Shown: positions 35,201 to 45,875 of the stretch, piece by piece
Position numbering within the stretch: the first letter of the stretch is position 1
Layout: every line of letters begins with the position of its first letter
NCBI GenBank assembly: GCA_022453515.1
Contig: JAJNNY010000062.1
Span: 141,842 to 205,841, forward strand
Direction of reading: 5' to 3'
Length of the DNA: 64,000 bases
Source of the DNA: Astrocystis sublimbata
Taxonomy: Eukaryota > Ascomycota > Sordariomycetes > Xylariales > Xylariaceae
Notes under the pieces: model-generated
Databases searched by the model: none
What the model was told of the DNA's origin: nothing
What the model saw: the letters and a program-made list of their open reading frames with translations, nothing else
Made by a program: the position numbers and the translations under genes

Positions 35201-38200
35201 AATCACCAAAATCTGCCCGGACATGGCGCAGCAGATCGTGCACCCCGAGGACGTGCGCTACTTCATCCAATCGTGCAAGAAGCGCGGGCGCAAGCCGGTG
35301 AACTTCGTCGTAGCCCTCGACGACGACTTCGAGCACTGGTTCAAGAAGGACTCGCTGTGGCAGTCGGAGGACATCGAGGCCGTCATCGGACAAGACCCAG
35401 AGCGCGTCTGCATCCTGCAGAGCCCCGTTGCTGTCCGCCACTCGACGCGAGACGACCAGTCCGCGAAAGACATTCTGAATGAAATTCACGGCGAGATTAC
35501 AGCTCTGATGCGCGGCTCGCCAGACCTGATGGCGCAGCCCAAGGTACGCCGCGCATCGACTCCTGCGGCAGATCCCGCTTCAGCAAACATCGTCGTAGAC
35601 AAGACCCAAGGCCACATCATCTTCAAGGCTACGTCACCCAGCGATCTCCCTACTCAGGAAGCGTGGATCGCGCACCTGCAGCCTTATCTCAGCGCATCGA
35701 CGCTAGCTCTCGTGCGCGAGGAAACAGTATTCGAATCATCCTCTAAGCGCAGCCGGCCAAACCCCTTTCACCGCCTCTTCGCGCCGCAGCAAGCGTACGC
35801 CCTCGTCCTCGACACGACCTCCAAAGAGCTGCGTCTCCGTGACGAAGCCACGGGACAAACTCCCGTGGTGATCAGCACGAGCACGCAATCGCCCCAGCGC
35901 CTGCGCGTGCAAGTGACATACAAAGACGCCTCCGTCCCCACCGGGGGCAGCGCCTCCCTAGTCCTCGAATGGGAATACGACGAGCGCGCGCGCCAGCTCG
36001 TGGACGTGACGCCCGGCCGCGACGCACAGGTGCAGGAGTTCTACGCGCAGCTGTGGCTTTCGCCCGGCAGCGCCGGTCGCGAAGGAAAGCTGCGTGATGT
36101 ATTCTCCGGCGGCGCGTTCGCGCTTACGCAGAAATTGCAGAGCCGCCTGCATGCCGTTGTTTCGCATGCTTTTGTCGGCGCGGCTGCCACTAGTCCGACG
36201 GATGTGCTCCCGCTCGAGGCGGCGGTGATTGCGGCGTGGGAGGCGGTCGTGCGCCCGATTTTGATCGACGATGTGCAGGGCGATCTCATGCGCCTCGTGC
36301 ATCAGTCTATTGGCATCGAGTACGTTGGCAACGCAGAGCCTTTGCGCGTCGGAGAGGCGGTGACGTCGGATTCTTCTATTCGGTCTATTACTGTTGAAGC
36401 TTCGGGTAAGTCCATCGCTGTGGATGCCAGGATCCTGCGCGAGGGCCAACACGTCGCTACGGTGACTTCGAAGTTCTTCATCAGGGGCAAGTTCGCGCAG
36501 CATGAGACGACGTTCCAGGATAAGGAAGAGGCCGATGTCGAGCTGAAGGTCGCCACTAATATCGACGAAGCCGTCCTCCGCGACCGCAGCTGGCTAAGCC
36601 TCGACAACCCCTCCGCGCCCCTGCTGGGCAAGACCCTCGTTTTCCAAGTGCGCACGAGCAGCCAATGGACGAACTCAAACTCCAGCTCCGCCGCAGACCT
36701 TGAAATCCGCGGTGTCGTGGAGGAGAAGTTGTGGAACGGATCGCGGAAGAAGATCGGCACCGTCGCCTTTGCGGCCGCTGCCAGTCACGGAAACCCCGTC
36801 ACCGAGTTCCTGCGGCGCAAGGGCGAGACGACGAGCAGCAGAGTCGATCTCAAAAATCCGGGCTGGAGCGGGAATGCCGAGGTCTCCGTCGTGGCGCCGT
36901 CGCATACCCATCTGTACTCCAAGGTGTCGCGCGACTGCAACCCCATCCACGGCTCGGCTGTCTTCGCCGAGGTCGCGGAGCTGCCGGGCCCCATTATGCA
37001 CGGCATGTATAGCATGGCTGTGGCCCGCCGCGTCGTGGAGGACATGGTGGTGCCGGGCGAGCCGGAAAGGCTGCGGAGGTTCGATGCGGAGTTTTTGGAT
37101 ATGGTGAGGCCGGGGGATAGGCTCACGGTAAGGAACGCGCATGTCGCTATGAAGAATGGTAATATGATCTTTGAGGTTGTTGCCAGACTTGAGGAGTCCG
37201 ATACTGAGGTCCTTCGCGCGGAAGCGGAGATCGCGCAGCCGTCCACGGCGTATATCTTTACGGGCCAGGGGAGCCAGTCTGTGGGCATGGGGATGGCGCT
37301 TTATGATAGCTGCCCTGTTGCCAAGTCCGTCTATGATGAGATGGATGCTCACATTAGGGAGCTCTATGGTAAGCTGAACCTTTTCTTTCTTCTTCTATCC
37401 CCATTTAACCCATTTTGACTCGAGACTGACCGTTCCCAGGATTCTCCATCCTCAAGATCATCCGCGAGAACCCGACCGAGATCACCCTGCACTTCCGCGG
37501 GCGCGAGGGACAGAAGATCCTCTCCAACTACCTAGACCTGAAGACAGAGCTCCCCACCGAAGACGGCGGGCGACGCGTGGCCCCCATCATCCCCGGGCTG
37601 AGCCGCGCCTCGACCTCCTACACCTTCTCCGAGGCGCGCGGGCTTCTGTACTCGACGCACTTTGCGCAGCCGGCCATTATCCTGGTAGAAAAGGCGACTT
37701 TTGAACACATCCGCGCGCGCGGTCTCGTGCAGGAAGGCGCTATGTTCGCGGGCCACTCGCTCGGCGAGTACGGCGCGCTGTCGGCCATGGCGCCCTTTGT
37801 GGATTTCAGGGATATGCTCAGCACGGCGTTTTATCGCGGCTTGATGATGCAGTTTGCTATTCCGCGGGATGAGAACGGGCAGACGGGGTTCAGCATGATG
37901 GCGACGAATCCGGGACGGGTTGGGAAGGAGTTCAATGATGATGCTTTGAAAGCGCTGGTCAAGCACATCTCGGCCGCAAGCGGCTCGCTCCTCGAAATCG
38001 TCAACCTCAACGTCGAAGGCGACCAGTACGTGTGCGCAGGCCACGTGCAGAACCTGAGCTGTCTGACCAACGTGCTGAATGCCGTTGCGACGCACAAGAT
38101 CTCGCCGGCTGCTATTGAAGAATTCTTAGCCGCTCCATTCCCATCCTCTTCTGAGACCACTTTCGGCACCTTCATCCAAGAAGAAATCTCACGCTCCAAG

Positions 38201-38476
38201 GCCCTGCCGCTCGACGTCGACATCCCGCGCGGCAAGGCGACCATCGTGCTCAAGGGCATCGACGTGCCGTTCCACTCGGCGCGCATGCGCTTCTGGATCC
38301 CGACCTTCCGGAATTTCTTCCTCGCGCATGTCAAGCCAGAGGATATTCGGTTGGATCAGCTGGGTGGGAACTTTGTGCCGAATGTTGTTGGCAAGCCGTT
38401 CTCGTTGGATAGGGATTTCATAAGGGAGGCGGGGCAGATTACGCAGAGTGCGGTATTGGAGGGGCTTGCGTGTTGA
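32235..38476 (+). CDS. Fatty acid synthase subunit beta (AT-ER-DH-MPT), dedicated secondary-metabolism type
   Basis: Exons 32235-37368 and 37440-38476, with a 71-nt intron, give 2056 residues, the normal length of FAS beta. Acetyltransferase: GHSQG with nucleophile Ser278. Enoyl reductase: GMTPTTVPWDF and the FMN/active-site loop TGGRGGGHHSCED with His749/750. Dehydratase: MaoC-type hot-dog motif NPIHGS with His1572. Malonyl/palmitoyl transferase: GQGSQ and GHSLGEYG with Ser1818. These positions fall within about ten residues of their yeast Fas1 counterparts. The ATG at 32235 (A at -3) gives this alignment; the in-frame ATG at 32151 would add 28 Ser/Thr-rich residues. The subunit primes, reduces, dehydrates and off-loads the chain as acyl-CoA for the clustered citrate synthase. 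It is intact and divergent from the dehydratase gene. Confidence 0.95.
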
Positions 38477-39971
38477 TTGTAGTAGGAAGTAGGTGGTAGG
38501 TGGTGGTGATGGTGTGCCTGAGAGTTTGTGGAGTTTAGCGTTGTTGTTAAGGCTGTTTTTACAGGCGTTGGGTGTTTGGTTGGCCCCTGGCTTGGGGGCA
38601 TGTATTGGGGTCATGATTAATTCGCTGCCAACTCGGATGATGGGATGAGAACATGTGTCATCGCATTTACTAGCTATTATAGAAATCAGCATCAGCATTC
38701 TTTTCAAGTTATACACCATTAGTTTCAAACAAATGCAAAACAAGAGTTTGTCTCTGTATAGTGTTTTGATTTGATAAGAAACGTCTCGTTGCAACTGCGA
38801 AGCATGGATGTGGAATTTGTTGGGCAACCTAAATAGGCCAACAACTCCCACCACTAAAGTCAGTACAACACAATTCGCAGGATCAGCTCACAATCAAATC
38901 ACTTGTGTATTTCTCTTTATACTTGAGATTCATTTTTAGGCTTAAGCAATTGCTACGTATCTGGAGTTCGAAGATCTGTCAGGAAAGAAAGTACCCAGGG
39001 GATACACGTCGCTATATCATTAGCCCTTTGCCAGCATGCACTTTAAAGATTCGCTATTTAATACTCGAAATCATGAATTGGAGCAATTACAAATTGAAGA
39101 ACATTCACTATGTACGGGTAGAAGAGGCGGCAGCAGTTTCACGCAGCTGCACATACTCATGGCATCACATGTCCATGATGCTCCATTCCAGGACTCTGTG
39201 CTGAGCTGCAGGCGCCGTAGATCTTACCTAATATACCGCAGCCTGGGTCATAGCAGAAATGGTGATGACATGGTTCGGTAACCTACTAAGTAATTATCTA
39301 TATTTTCTTTACAGTTTATAATTCCCTTTTCTATAATATTGAATACCTAGTGGGTATATGTCTCCCAAGTGACTTGATTTTTTTATAACAGAAGACAGTG
39401 GCTTATATGGCAGTAGAATAGGCAGCAATACTGAAGATAACCTTGAAGGACCCCAGGTATTGATTGCATCATTCAGGTGCAAGCCAGGCGGGAATTGCGG
39501 GGCTCGGCAGTGGGAGGGCACGGGGGCATGGGGGGCCTGGAGGCGCCTGGCCGGGCCCGGCTGGGGTGCATCAGGCGCTAAACTGGCACGCGCAGTAGTC
39601 AGTCACATCACGCATTCTTTCCACCTTCATCTTTATCTTCCCTCTTGCATCTTGCAACTACCATCTGCTTTTTCCATTTCTCCATTTTCCCTCATTCATC
39701 CAGGCGGTAAAGGAGCGATATCATTTAAAAGTCCATTCAACTACTCTCTGCCTTTGACCAGCTTCTAAAGAGCGAGCTCGATCAGACGCTGCCTATAAAC
39801 ATTGGGCACTGCTCTCCTGCGTCATCGCCTGTTGGAATACACGCGCCACGCTATACGGTCCAGATCCCATCAACTCGAGCCGAGCCGCCGCCTCACCATT
39901 CCCGTTCAACGCGAGATCAGGAACACATTTCGATCGGAGAGCGTGCCTGCTCGCATCCACCAACCGCAGCC
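38477..39971. other. Intergenic between FAS beta and vam7
   Basis: 1.5 kb with no supported gene. The left part is the FAS beta 3' flank. CT-rich sequence at 39600-39780 looks like the vam7 promoter and leader. The metabolic cluster appears to end here. Confidence 0.6.
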
Positions 39972-41084
39972 ATGGCGCCACCCGCCGAGATCACCATCCC
40001 CTCGACGTCCCTGCACACACCCACCGATAACTCGAAGCCATACACCCAATACAACATCACTTTACGGCTCCCCTTACGCACATATGTCGTGCAGAAGCGC
40101 TACTCTGAATTCTCTACTCTGCACGCCACCCTCTCTTCCACCATCGGCACCCCGCCGCCCGCGCCCTTACCCGCCAAAACATGGTTCAAATCGACCCTCA
40201 AATCCCCCGAGCTCACCGAAGACCGCCGGCGCGGCCTCGAAGCCTACATGCGCGCGATCGCCGAGTCGCCGGACCGAAGATGGCGCGACACCCCCGCCTG
40301 GCGCACTTTTTTAAACCTACCCGGTCTCAACAGCGCGTCTAACAGCGCCGCCAACGTTAGCGGCTACGGCATCCCGAACCGAGACGCCGCCAACACGGCA
40401 GCCGCCCAGGACCCCGGTACCTGGCTCGACCTCCACGGGGAGATGAAGCGCGACTTCCAGGAGGCCCGCCGCTGCTTGGCGCGCAGGGACGCCGCCACCG
40501 AGAACGCTGTCGCCATCGAGGCCGGGAGTAGCGCCAAGAAGGCCCTTGTCAAAGCGGGAGGCTTGCTGAGTTGTCTGCGGATCGGGCTTGAGGCGATGGA
40601 GAGCGCAAAGAGGCTGGGCCAGGGCGAGATAAGACGGAGGAAGGATCTGCTCGCTGCTGCGCGGGTCGATAGGGAGGATCTCGAGAAGCTGAGCTCGACC
40701 ATCTCCGCCACGGCCAGGGTGCTGAACCAAAGCAACGGCGGTAGTAGCGGGGCGCCTTCGGCAGCCTCCAAAGCCGCGCTCGTCGGCTCCGCGGCCTCCA
40801 AAGCGCGCGGCAGAAGAGTCCTCGGCGCGCCCCTGCCCGAGACGGAGCAGACGCGCGAGCTCGACAACGAGGGCGTGGCCATGCTGCAGCGCCAGCTGAT
40901 GGAGGACCAGGACCAGGACGTCGAGGCGCTGGCCAAGATCATCCGCCGCCAGCGCGAGATGGCCGAGGCCATCAACCGCGAGGTCGAGGAGCAGACCGAG
41001 ATGCTCGACCACGTCCACGCCCAGACCGATGTTGTTGCTGGCAAGGTCGGCGTCGCCAAGAAGCGCGTCAAGAAGATTTCGTGA
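39972..41084 (+). CDS. vam7: Vam7-type SNARE with PX domain
   Basis: A single exon encoding 370 residues; yeast Vam7 has 316. The N-terminal PX domain (about 5-115) carries the phosphoinositide-binding RYSEF motif inside VVQKRYSEFSTLH, which binds PI3P on vacuolar membranes. The centre is helical with an Ala/Ser-rich insert. The C-terminal 60-70 residues form a Qc-SNARE helix (LAKIIRRQREMAEAI, with the central Gln). There is no transmembrane anchor, as in Vam7, a soluble SNAP-25-like SNARE recruited by PX for homotypic vacuole fusion. It is a housekeeping gene and probably marks the right boundary of the biosynthetic cluster. Another PX-SNARE of the Vam7 family is the only realistic alternative. 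Confidence 0.88.
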   Translation: MAPPAEITIPSTSLHTPTDNSKPYTQYNITLRLPLRTYVVQKRYSEFSTLHATLSSTIGTPPPAPLPAKTWFKSTLKSPELTEDRRRGLEAYMRAIAESPDRRWRDTPAWRTFLNLPGLNSASNSAANVSGYGIPNRDAANTAAAQDPGTWLDLHGEMKRDFQEARRCLARRDAATENAVAIEAGSSAKKALVKAGGLLSCLRIGLEAMESAKRLGQGEIRRRKDLLAAARVDREDLEKLSSTISATARVLNQSNGGSSGAPSAASKAALVGSAASKARGRRVLGAPLPETEQTRELDNEGVAMLQRQLMEDQDQDVEALAKIIRRQREMAEAINREVEEQTEMLDHVHAQTDVVAGKVGVAKKRVKKIS

Positions 41085-41840
41085 CTTGAGTTTTATGTTG
41101 GTATTTTCGTCTGGTGGGTCGTGCTCGGCCTCGACCTCCTCGTTGCCTTGGTCGATATCGCGCGCGGAATCGTGGATTGGACCATTTGGTGCGTTGAGTA
41201 TTTGTCTAGGTTGGAAGAGGAGCGCGCTTGATACGCACATACATGCATACATACATATCTAGCATTGACTGTCTCTACTTCTAGCGAGTGCTTTTTTGTG
41301 TGGATTTTGGCTTTTGCTGGCTGTCAGCTTGGTGCGGATGCGGGTCTTGTTCCTTTATATATACCATTTCCTGTCCTTATCTGCATCGTTGAGAGCGTGG
41401 GCACGGTTCAGCATTGATACATTCCTCTTAAGTACATAATCAAATACAGTTTGGCGAAAGGCTGCTTGCCTCGTGGGATACTTGAGTTTAATTTAATCAA
41501 CTTGCTATGAGTCGAGTGTTTTTTTTTACGAATGTGCACTCTACGGAGTATTATCGGTATTCACCTGAGTACCTAGGTACGCCACCATTATTATCTTAAA
41601 GAATTATACTACTCCTCCCTTTGCTTTATCCCCCTTAACTGTTCCCCCCCTTTGTCCTTCTAGCATCTTAAGTTACCTACCTGGTATCTGGGTAGGTAGT
41701 TGCCGAGGACCGAGGCTACGTCTCATGACAAAGGGAGGGGTAGCTTCGTTTCTGATGATATTCCTGAGTTGCCCACCTCACAGAAACCTGTCCCTACACA
41801 TCGTCGAAGCATAGCCAGGCGTGGCTCATATTACCATACG
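41085..41840. other. Intergenic, vam7 3' flank
   Basis: About 750 bases with no supported gene. It includes a short CATA-rich microsatellite near 41238-41257 and TACCTAGGTAC-type strings common in Pezizomycotina intergenic DNA. Confidence 0.6.
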
Positions 41841-42728
41841 ATGGAATCGCTTGGTCTATTGCCAACTTTGGCATTTTTCATTGTCAGGTACCTTCCCGTC
41901 ATAACCGTAGTAAGTCGAGGTGTTAAACAAGAGCCCAGTCCCAGTCCAGCCAACTAATCTACGGTAGCTTCTCATCCCTGTGATCGTATACTATCAACGA
42001 TTTGATCCTCTACGAACCTACCCAGGGCCTTTGGTTGCTCGATTTACAAATGCGTATGCCGGATACTATGCTATCAGGAAATGTCTTCATTTGACTACGT
42101 ACCATAATTTCCAGAAATACGGTACTTACTGATAACGACGAATATTCCAAATTAAGGTACTGTAGCTGATATGAATCTGGCGACGCCAGGACCTGTCATA
42201 CGACAAGCGCCTAATCGCCTCGTCTTCAACACCGTCACAGCCCTGCATGGTGAGTGTCCGCAACAGATGACCGTTTGTCTCTTCAACTGTTTTCACCGCG
42301 GTCAATTTCCACTAACCCTCGCCCCTGGTTTCGCCATCGTAGACATCTACCCCAATCCAAATGTCACAAAGGGAGAAGCGTACCGCAACTCCCAGCTCCG
42401 CGCCAAATACCCAAGTCTCATCAACGTCATCGACAAGGACCAACACCGGCGGAAGCGCAAGTACATCGGACAGGCCCTCAGCGAGCGTTCGATGCGCAAC
42501 TTCGAACCCGCCATGGAATCCCAGGTCACTATATTCCTGAAAGAGCTGCTAAAATCTGCCGAGGCGAAAGCCCCCGCCGACATGACGAAGCGGTGCCAGC
42601 GTCTCGGCCTCGACGTCATCGGGCTCCTATCGTTCGGATGGGGTCTCTTTCGAATGCGATACCGCCGTGGTCATTACATCGCCTTCACAATTTTAGTTGC
42701 TGATACGACTGAGCGATGCACGAGGTAA
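41841..42728 (+). pseudogene. Truncated cytochrome P450 (N-terminal portion only)
   Basis: Four exons can be joined with normal splice signals: 41841-41909 (membrane anchor, MESLGLLPTLAFFIV), 41968-42121 (RFDPLRTYPGPLVARFTNAYAGYY), 42190-42249 (GPVIRQAPNRLVFNT) and 42343 onward (DIYPNPNVTKGEAYR, HRRKRKYIGQALSERSMRNFEP, RCQRLGLDVIGLLSFG). Each matches the N-terminal third of microsomal fungal P450s. Similarity stops near 42640, and the frame runs on to a stop at 42726. There is no I-helix, ExxR or heme-binding FxxGxxxCxG sequence downstream. The gene has therefore lost about two thirds of its coding region, including the heme ligand, and cannot encode an active P450. Its end overlaps the end of a second P450 fragment on the other strand, which suggests a rearrangement breakpoint. 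Confidence 0.75.
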
Positions 42729-43019
42729 GCCTACCGTATTTCTTATGACCACTCCGATGGCCGAAGGGTATCGTCGTCCTGAAAGCCTAGAAAAACATAT
42801 AAGTCAATTGAAGGCAAGCATGACCGAATACGAAAAGTATCCTTACCAGTGACATGCGTACCAAATATTTGAAACAGCTGCAATTTTGGGGCGGAGGTAC
42901 CGGGAAAGTGGGTGAAAATACAGAAGACTAATACATCGGACTACTACGTACACAGACGTTGCCCCTAACAACGCGACAATTAAGTCGAAAGTCGATAGTG
43001 TGGCTTCGAAGTCGAACAT
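42693..43019 (-). pseudogene. Second truncated cytochrome P450 N-terminus, opposite strand
   Basis: Minus-strand exon 42847-43019 encodes a typical anchor and proline hinge (YFHPLSRYLRPKIAAVSNIWYACHW). It joins through a canonical intron (GTAAGG...CTAG) to 42786 onward, continuing WLSGRRYPSAIGVVIRN. This matches the start of fungal P450s that read YHWLSGRYP after the hinge, and differs from the plus-strand fragment. The frame ends at a TAA at 42693-42695 without any further P450 sequence. Both fragments are thus 5' pieces converging on the same short segment (about 42640-42740). The sequence is a relic. Confidence 0.65.
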
Positions 43020-43309
43020 TTTGGGGTTGTTGAGCACCAATCCAGGGTGTGTTCTTGAGAAGCTGTTCAGGTAATCGAGTAAAGAAGAATCCTCTACGCA
43101 TTGTAGGCGTGAGGTCATCTCTCAACTGAAGTCGCACAGTGCTGTTGGTCTAACGAGGCAAACTCGCATTCCTCATTGTTATTTCCCTCAACCACTTTGG
43201 AAGTTGGAGATGCTCTAATTCATACAAGCTCCCTTGCCTGCTTCACGCCTATGGCTAACGTCACCCCTATTCATCTCCGGAATGCTCCAATCCTGCATCC
43301 TTTATCAAG

Positions 43310-44298
43310 ATGGCTCGCTCCGCCGTAGAAACGCATGTTGGTGTCGTCCCAGTGCATGATATGAGCCAAGACGTGTTCACAAACGAAAAGTATCTGACCT
43401 TCAATTGTGCCATTGACAAGCGCTTTTTAAGCTTGCGCATAGACCTCTCAAGTTTCAACAAGCCGGCCGAACCGTCGTTGGTGGCTTGCTAATATCTCAA
43501 GCCGTATCTACGGCCAGCGCAACCGTTCCGGATAACTTTTATGTCAACTCCTCTCAATCTTCATGGCTGCGACCCGTAACCGAGAAGGCTAAGGGCAAAG
43601 TGACTTACCACGTGGAGCGCACCACAGCGGGTCGCTCTTACGCTATGCGTCTCGTGCGAGCCATGGCCGATGGCGCCTGTGTCTATATTGCCATGATCTG
43701 GTTCCAGCACAACAAACAACCCGTGGCCAACAGCCTCACCTACGACGAAGAAATGCCAAAGCTTATATCCAGCCCTGAGGATATTCCACAGGAACATAGT
43801 GTCCAGTTCACAGCGTCTCGTATCAATCAGTCGGGAGGGTTCATGCATCCATACCGTCTGGATGAAGCGCCTTTCAATTGGCGCCTGGGGGGGGGGGGGG
43901 GGGGTTGAGTTCGCTAACAAACAGACCGAGGTTTGTGTACGCGGTTACGTACGCACGCAACTCAGTCTCTCTCTACTAACACACCCGCCATTAACTTGGC
44001 TGGACTCGCGTACGCGAGTGATCGCATGCTGGCCGGGATGGCGGCCGCTGCAAGTCCTATGGCGGTGGGCAAAGGCGGTCGCAATATTGCTCTCATCACA
44101 AGTCTTACTCATAATGTTTTCTTTCTGAATCCAACGGTCCAGATCGGCCAGTGGATGGTTACGGAGCGCCGCACAACCTGGGGTGCAAACGAGAGAGTTC
44201 TTGTACATCAGCGGCTGTGGGATTGGAAGACTGGCCGACTTGTGATGAGTGTTGACCAAGAAGCTATGATCGGACTTGGGAGTTACACCAAGCTGTGA
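43310..44298 (+). pseudogene. Frameshifted TesB-type acyl-CoA thioesterase
   Basis: Three successive forward frames together resemble a fungal acyl-CoA thioesterase II with its double hot-dog fold: an N-terminal piece (ETHVGVVPVHDMSQDVFTNE, from 43310), a middle piece (VGGLLISQAVSTASATVPDN, YHVERTTAGRSYAMR, to about 43886) and a C-terminal piece (INLAGLAYASDRML, HNVFFLNP, TTWGANERVLVHQRLW, to 44298). The frame changes near 43390-43460, at an 18-G run (43887-43904) and again near 43960-43970 in a TC-rich tract. One change could be an intron, but no phase-compatible splice joins the first two. Intact enzymes hydrolyse acyl-CoAs. I read it as a pseudogene, though the G run could also hide an assembly length error. 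Confidence 0.65.
43887..43904. repeat. Homopolymer of 18 G
   Basis: Eighteen consecutive G residues interrupt the thioesterase frame just after APFNWRL. Such tracts are prone to replication slippage and to sequencing error. Confidence 0.9.
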
Positions 44299-45875
44299 CA
44301 CCTCATAATCTGCACTGACCTCGTAATCGTGTAAATTTTATTATGTTCTAGTTTTCAAACTAATAATAAGACACAACTCTATACAATTGAAAACCCTTGT
44401 CATCTGCTGCCTTTCATACATCGGATGATCGAACCGTTGTCGTAGCGTTAAATACTAAATACTCCGAGCCAGGCCATAGCTGACCCCTAGCAAAGCCAAG
44501 CCACACCCAGTGCCATTCGATTTAGTGTCCCTGTTGCAGCGATTGACCCGCTACAATATAGCAAGCAGATCCCTGAAGTACACAGCTATCAACATCCCCT
44601 CATTGGGATCGTCATCACCACTTAGGCATCGTCGCTAGCACCATCATGTCCAGAAATTCGCATTCCCAACCAACTTGCGCATGCCTGTTTTATGTGTCAT
44701 TCTAACCCTCCGTAGCAAGAAATCATTTACGAAGCCCCTTTCTTAGAAACTACAATCTTCGATAAAGGAGAGGAGAACTGAACTCATGAGGGATGCGACG
44801 AAATGTGTTATCGCTATCATAATTACTTGCGATTGGAACTCAGCATTGATTATCTTCAATACGGATGTTTTATAAAACAATGTATCAACGCGACCTCGTC
44901 ATCACGACTATCAAGTAAGTTCCAGTCAAAGCAAGTGAGATCAACGACGCCTTGGCCGTCGGAAGCCATGTGTAGCCAGATCTCAGAGACAAGGACTGCA
45001 TTAGTGAGGACGATTGTATAAAGTGTCAACTGCAGCGCATTAATAGCAGGTGCAATATAGCAGGTTTACCAAATTCTCTCAAGTCCCCAATATCAGCTTG
45101 CGGATAAGGCGAATTTATCACCTGCTATCCTATACGCGAGGGGCTGCTTTTTGATGCCTGTGTGAAACAGAATCTCCGAAAAGGTGATGAATGAAAGCTC
45201 ATAATCAAATGAGGGGGAATTTAGCCTATCATACTTCTATCGCGACATGAGTCCTCTTATAGAATTTACAGGGGCGAGCGGGTAGGGCTTGGTTGGCGCA
45301 CATTGGGACACATGCGATCATGCAGCTTTGGCCTTTCATCGTTGCACCTTCGGAGCCGGTCAAGACTGTCAAATAGTTTCATTGGATCAAGCGCATCATT
45401 GAGCCGCATTGGACAGCACATGGTGCGAACTTCTCGAAGGCGTACGTTGGCTGGTCTGCAGGGTCGCTATGTAAGATTCCTCGGCCTTGGGGCCGGCGAT
45501 CAGCTGACTGAGTGCCTCCATGGTCATCAGTAATTTAGTGCTCACCACTCGCCCGATAATTAGATAGATTACCGCGCATCTTTATTATCTCAGTCTGCGG
45601 AATTTCCCGCGGCTTATGCCAAACATGTTCATGATACACGGGTTCATTCAATACGACGTACTGTGGCTTATGTCGAGGGGGTGTTGTGCCAAGCTTAGGT
45701 GACTAGCACAATTTTTCGTCCACGAGGTTTTATCGGGGGAGCGTGGGTTTTGTCGGATCAAGACTGTAAGAATTATTCTTATGCGGAGTTGTTGCCGCGT
45801 TTTCTGCCCATCTGCCAACCAAAACAACTTCATCAACTTCTTCGCACTACTTATGTTTCGAGATTGTCCGCGCCC
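44299..45875. other. Intergenic stretch without a supported gene
   Basis: 1.6 kb. Short open frames on both strands around 45300-45540 have some coding-like codon use but no motif I recognise. Nothing else is visible. Confidence 0.5.

Noticed and set aside
40317..41252. 311-codon open frame antisense to vam7
   Set aside because: Leu/Asp/Gly shadow of a GC-rich gene. The plus strand encodes a clear PX-SNARE.
42747..42851. Short forward open frame after the plus-strand P450 fragment
   Set aside because: It is antisense to exon 2 and the intron of the minus-strand P450 fragment, whose WLSGRRYP sequence explains the open reading.
41841..44298. Treating the P450 pieces and thioesterase as active tailoring genes of the FAS cluster
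   Set aside because: The P450s lack the I-helix, ExxR and heme-binding regions, the thioesterase frame is broken, and housekeeping vam7 lies between them and FAS beta.
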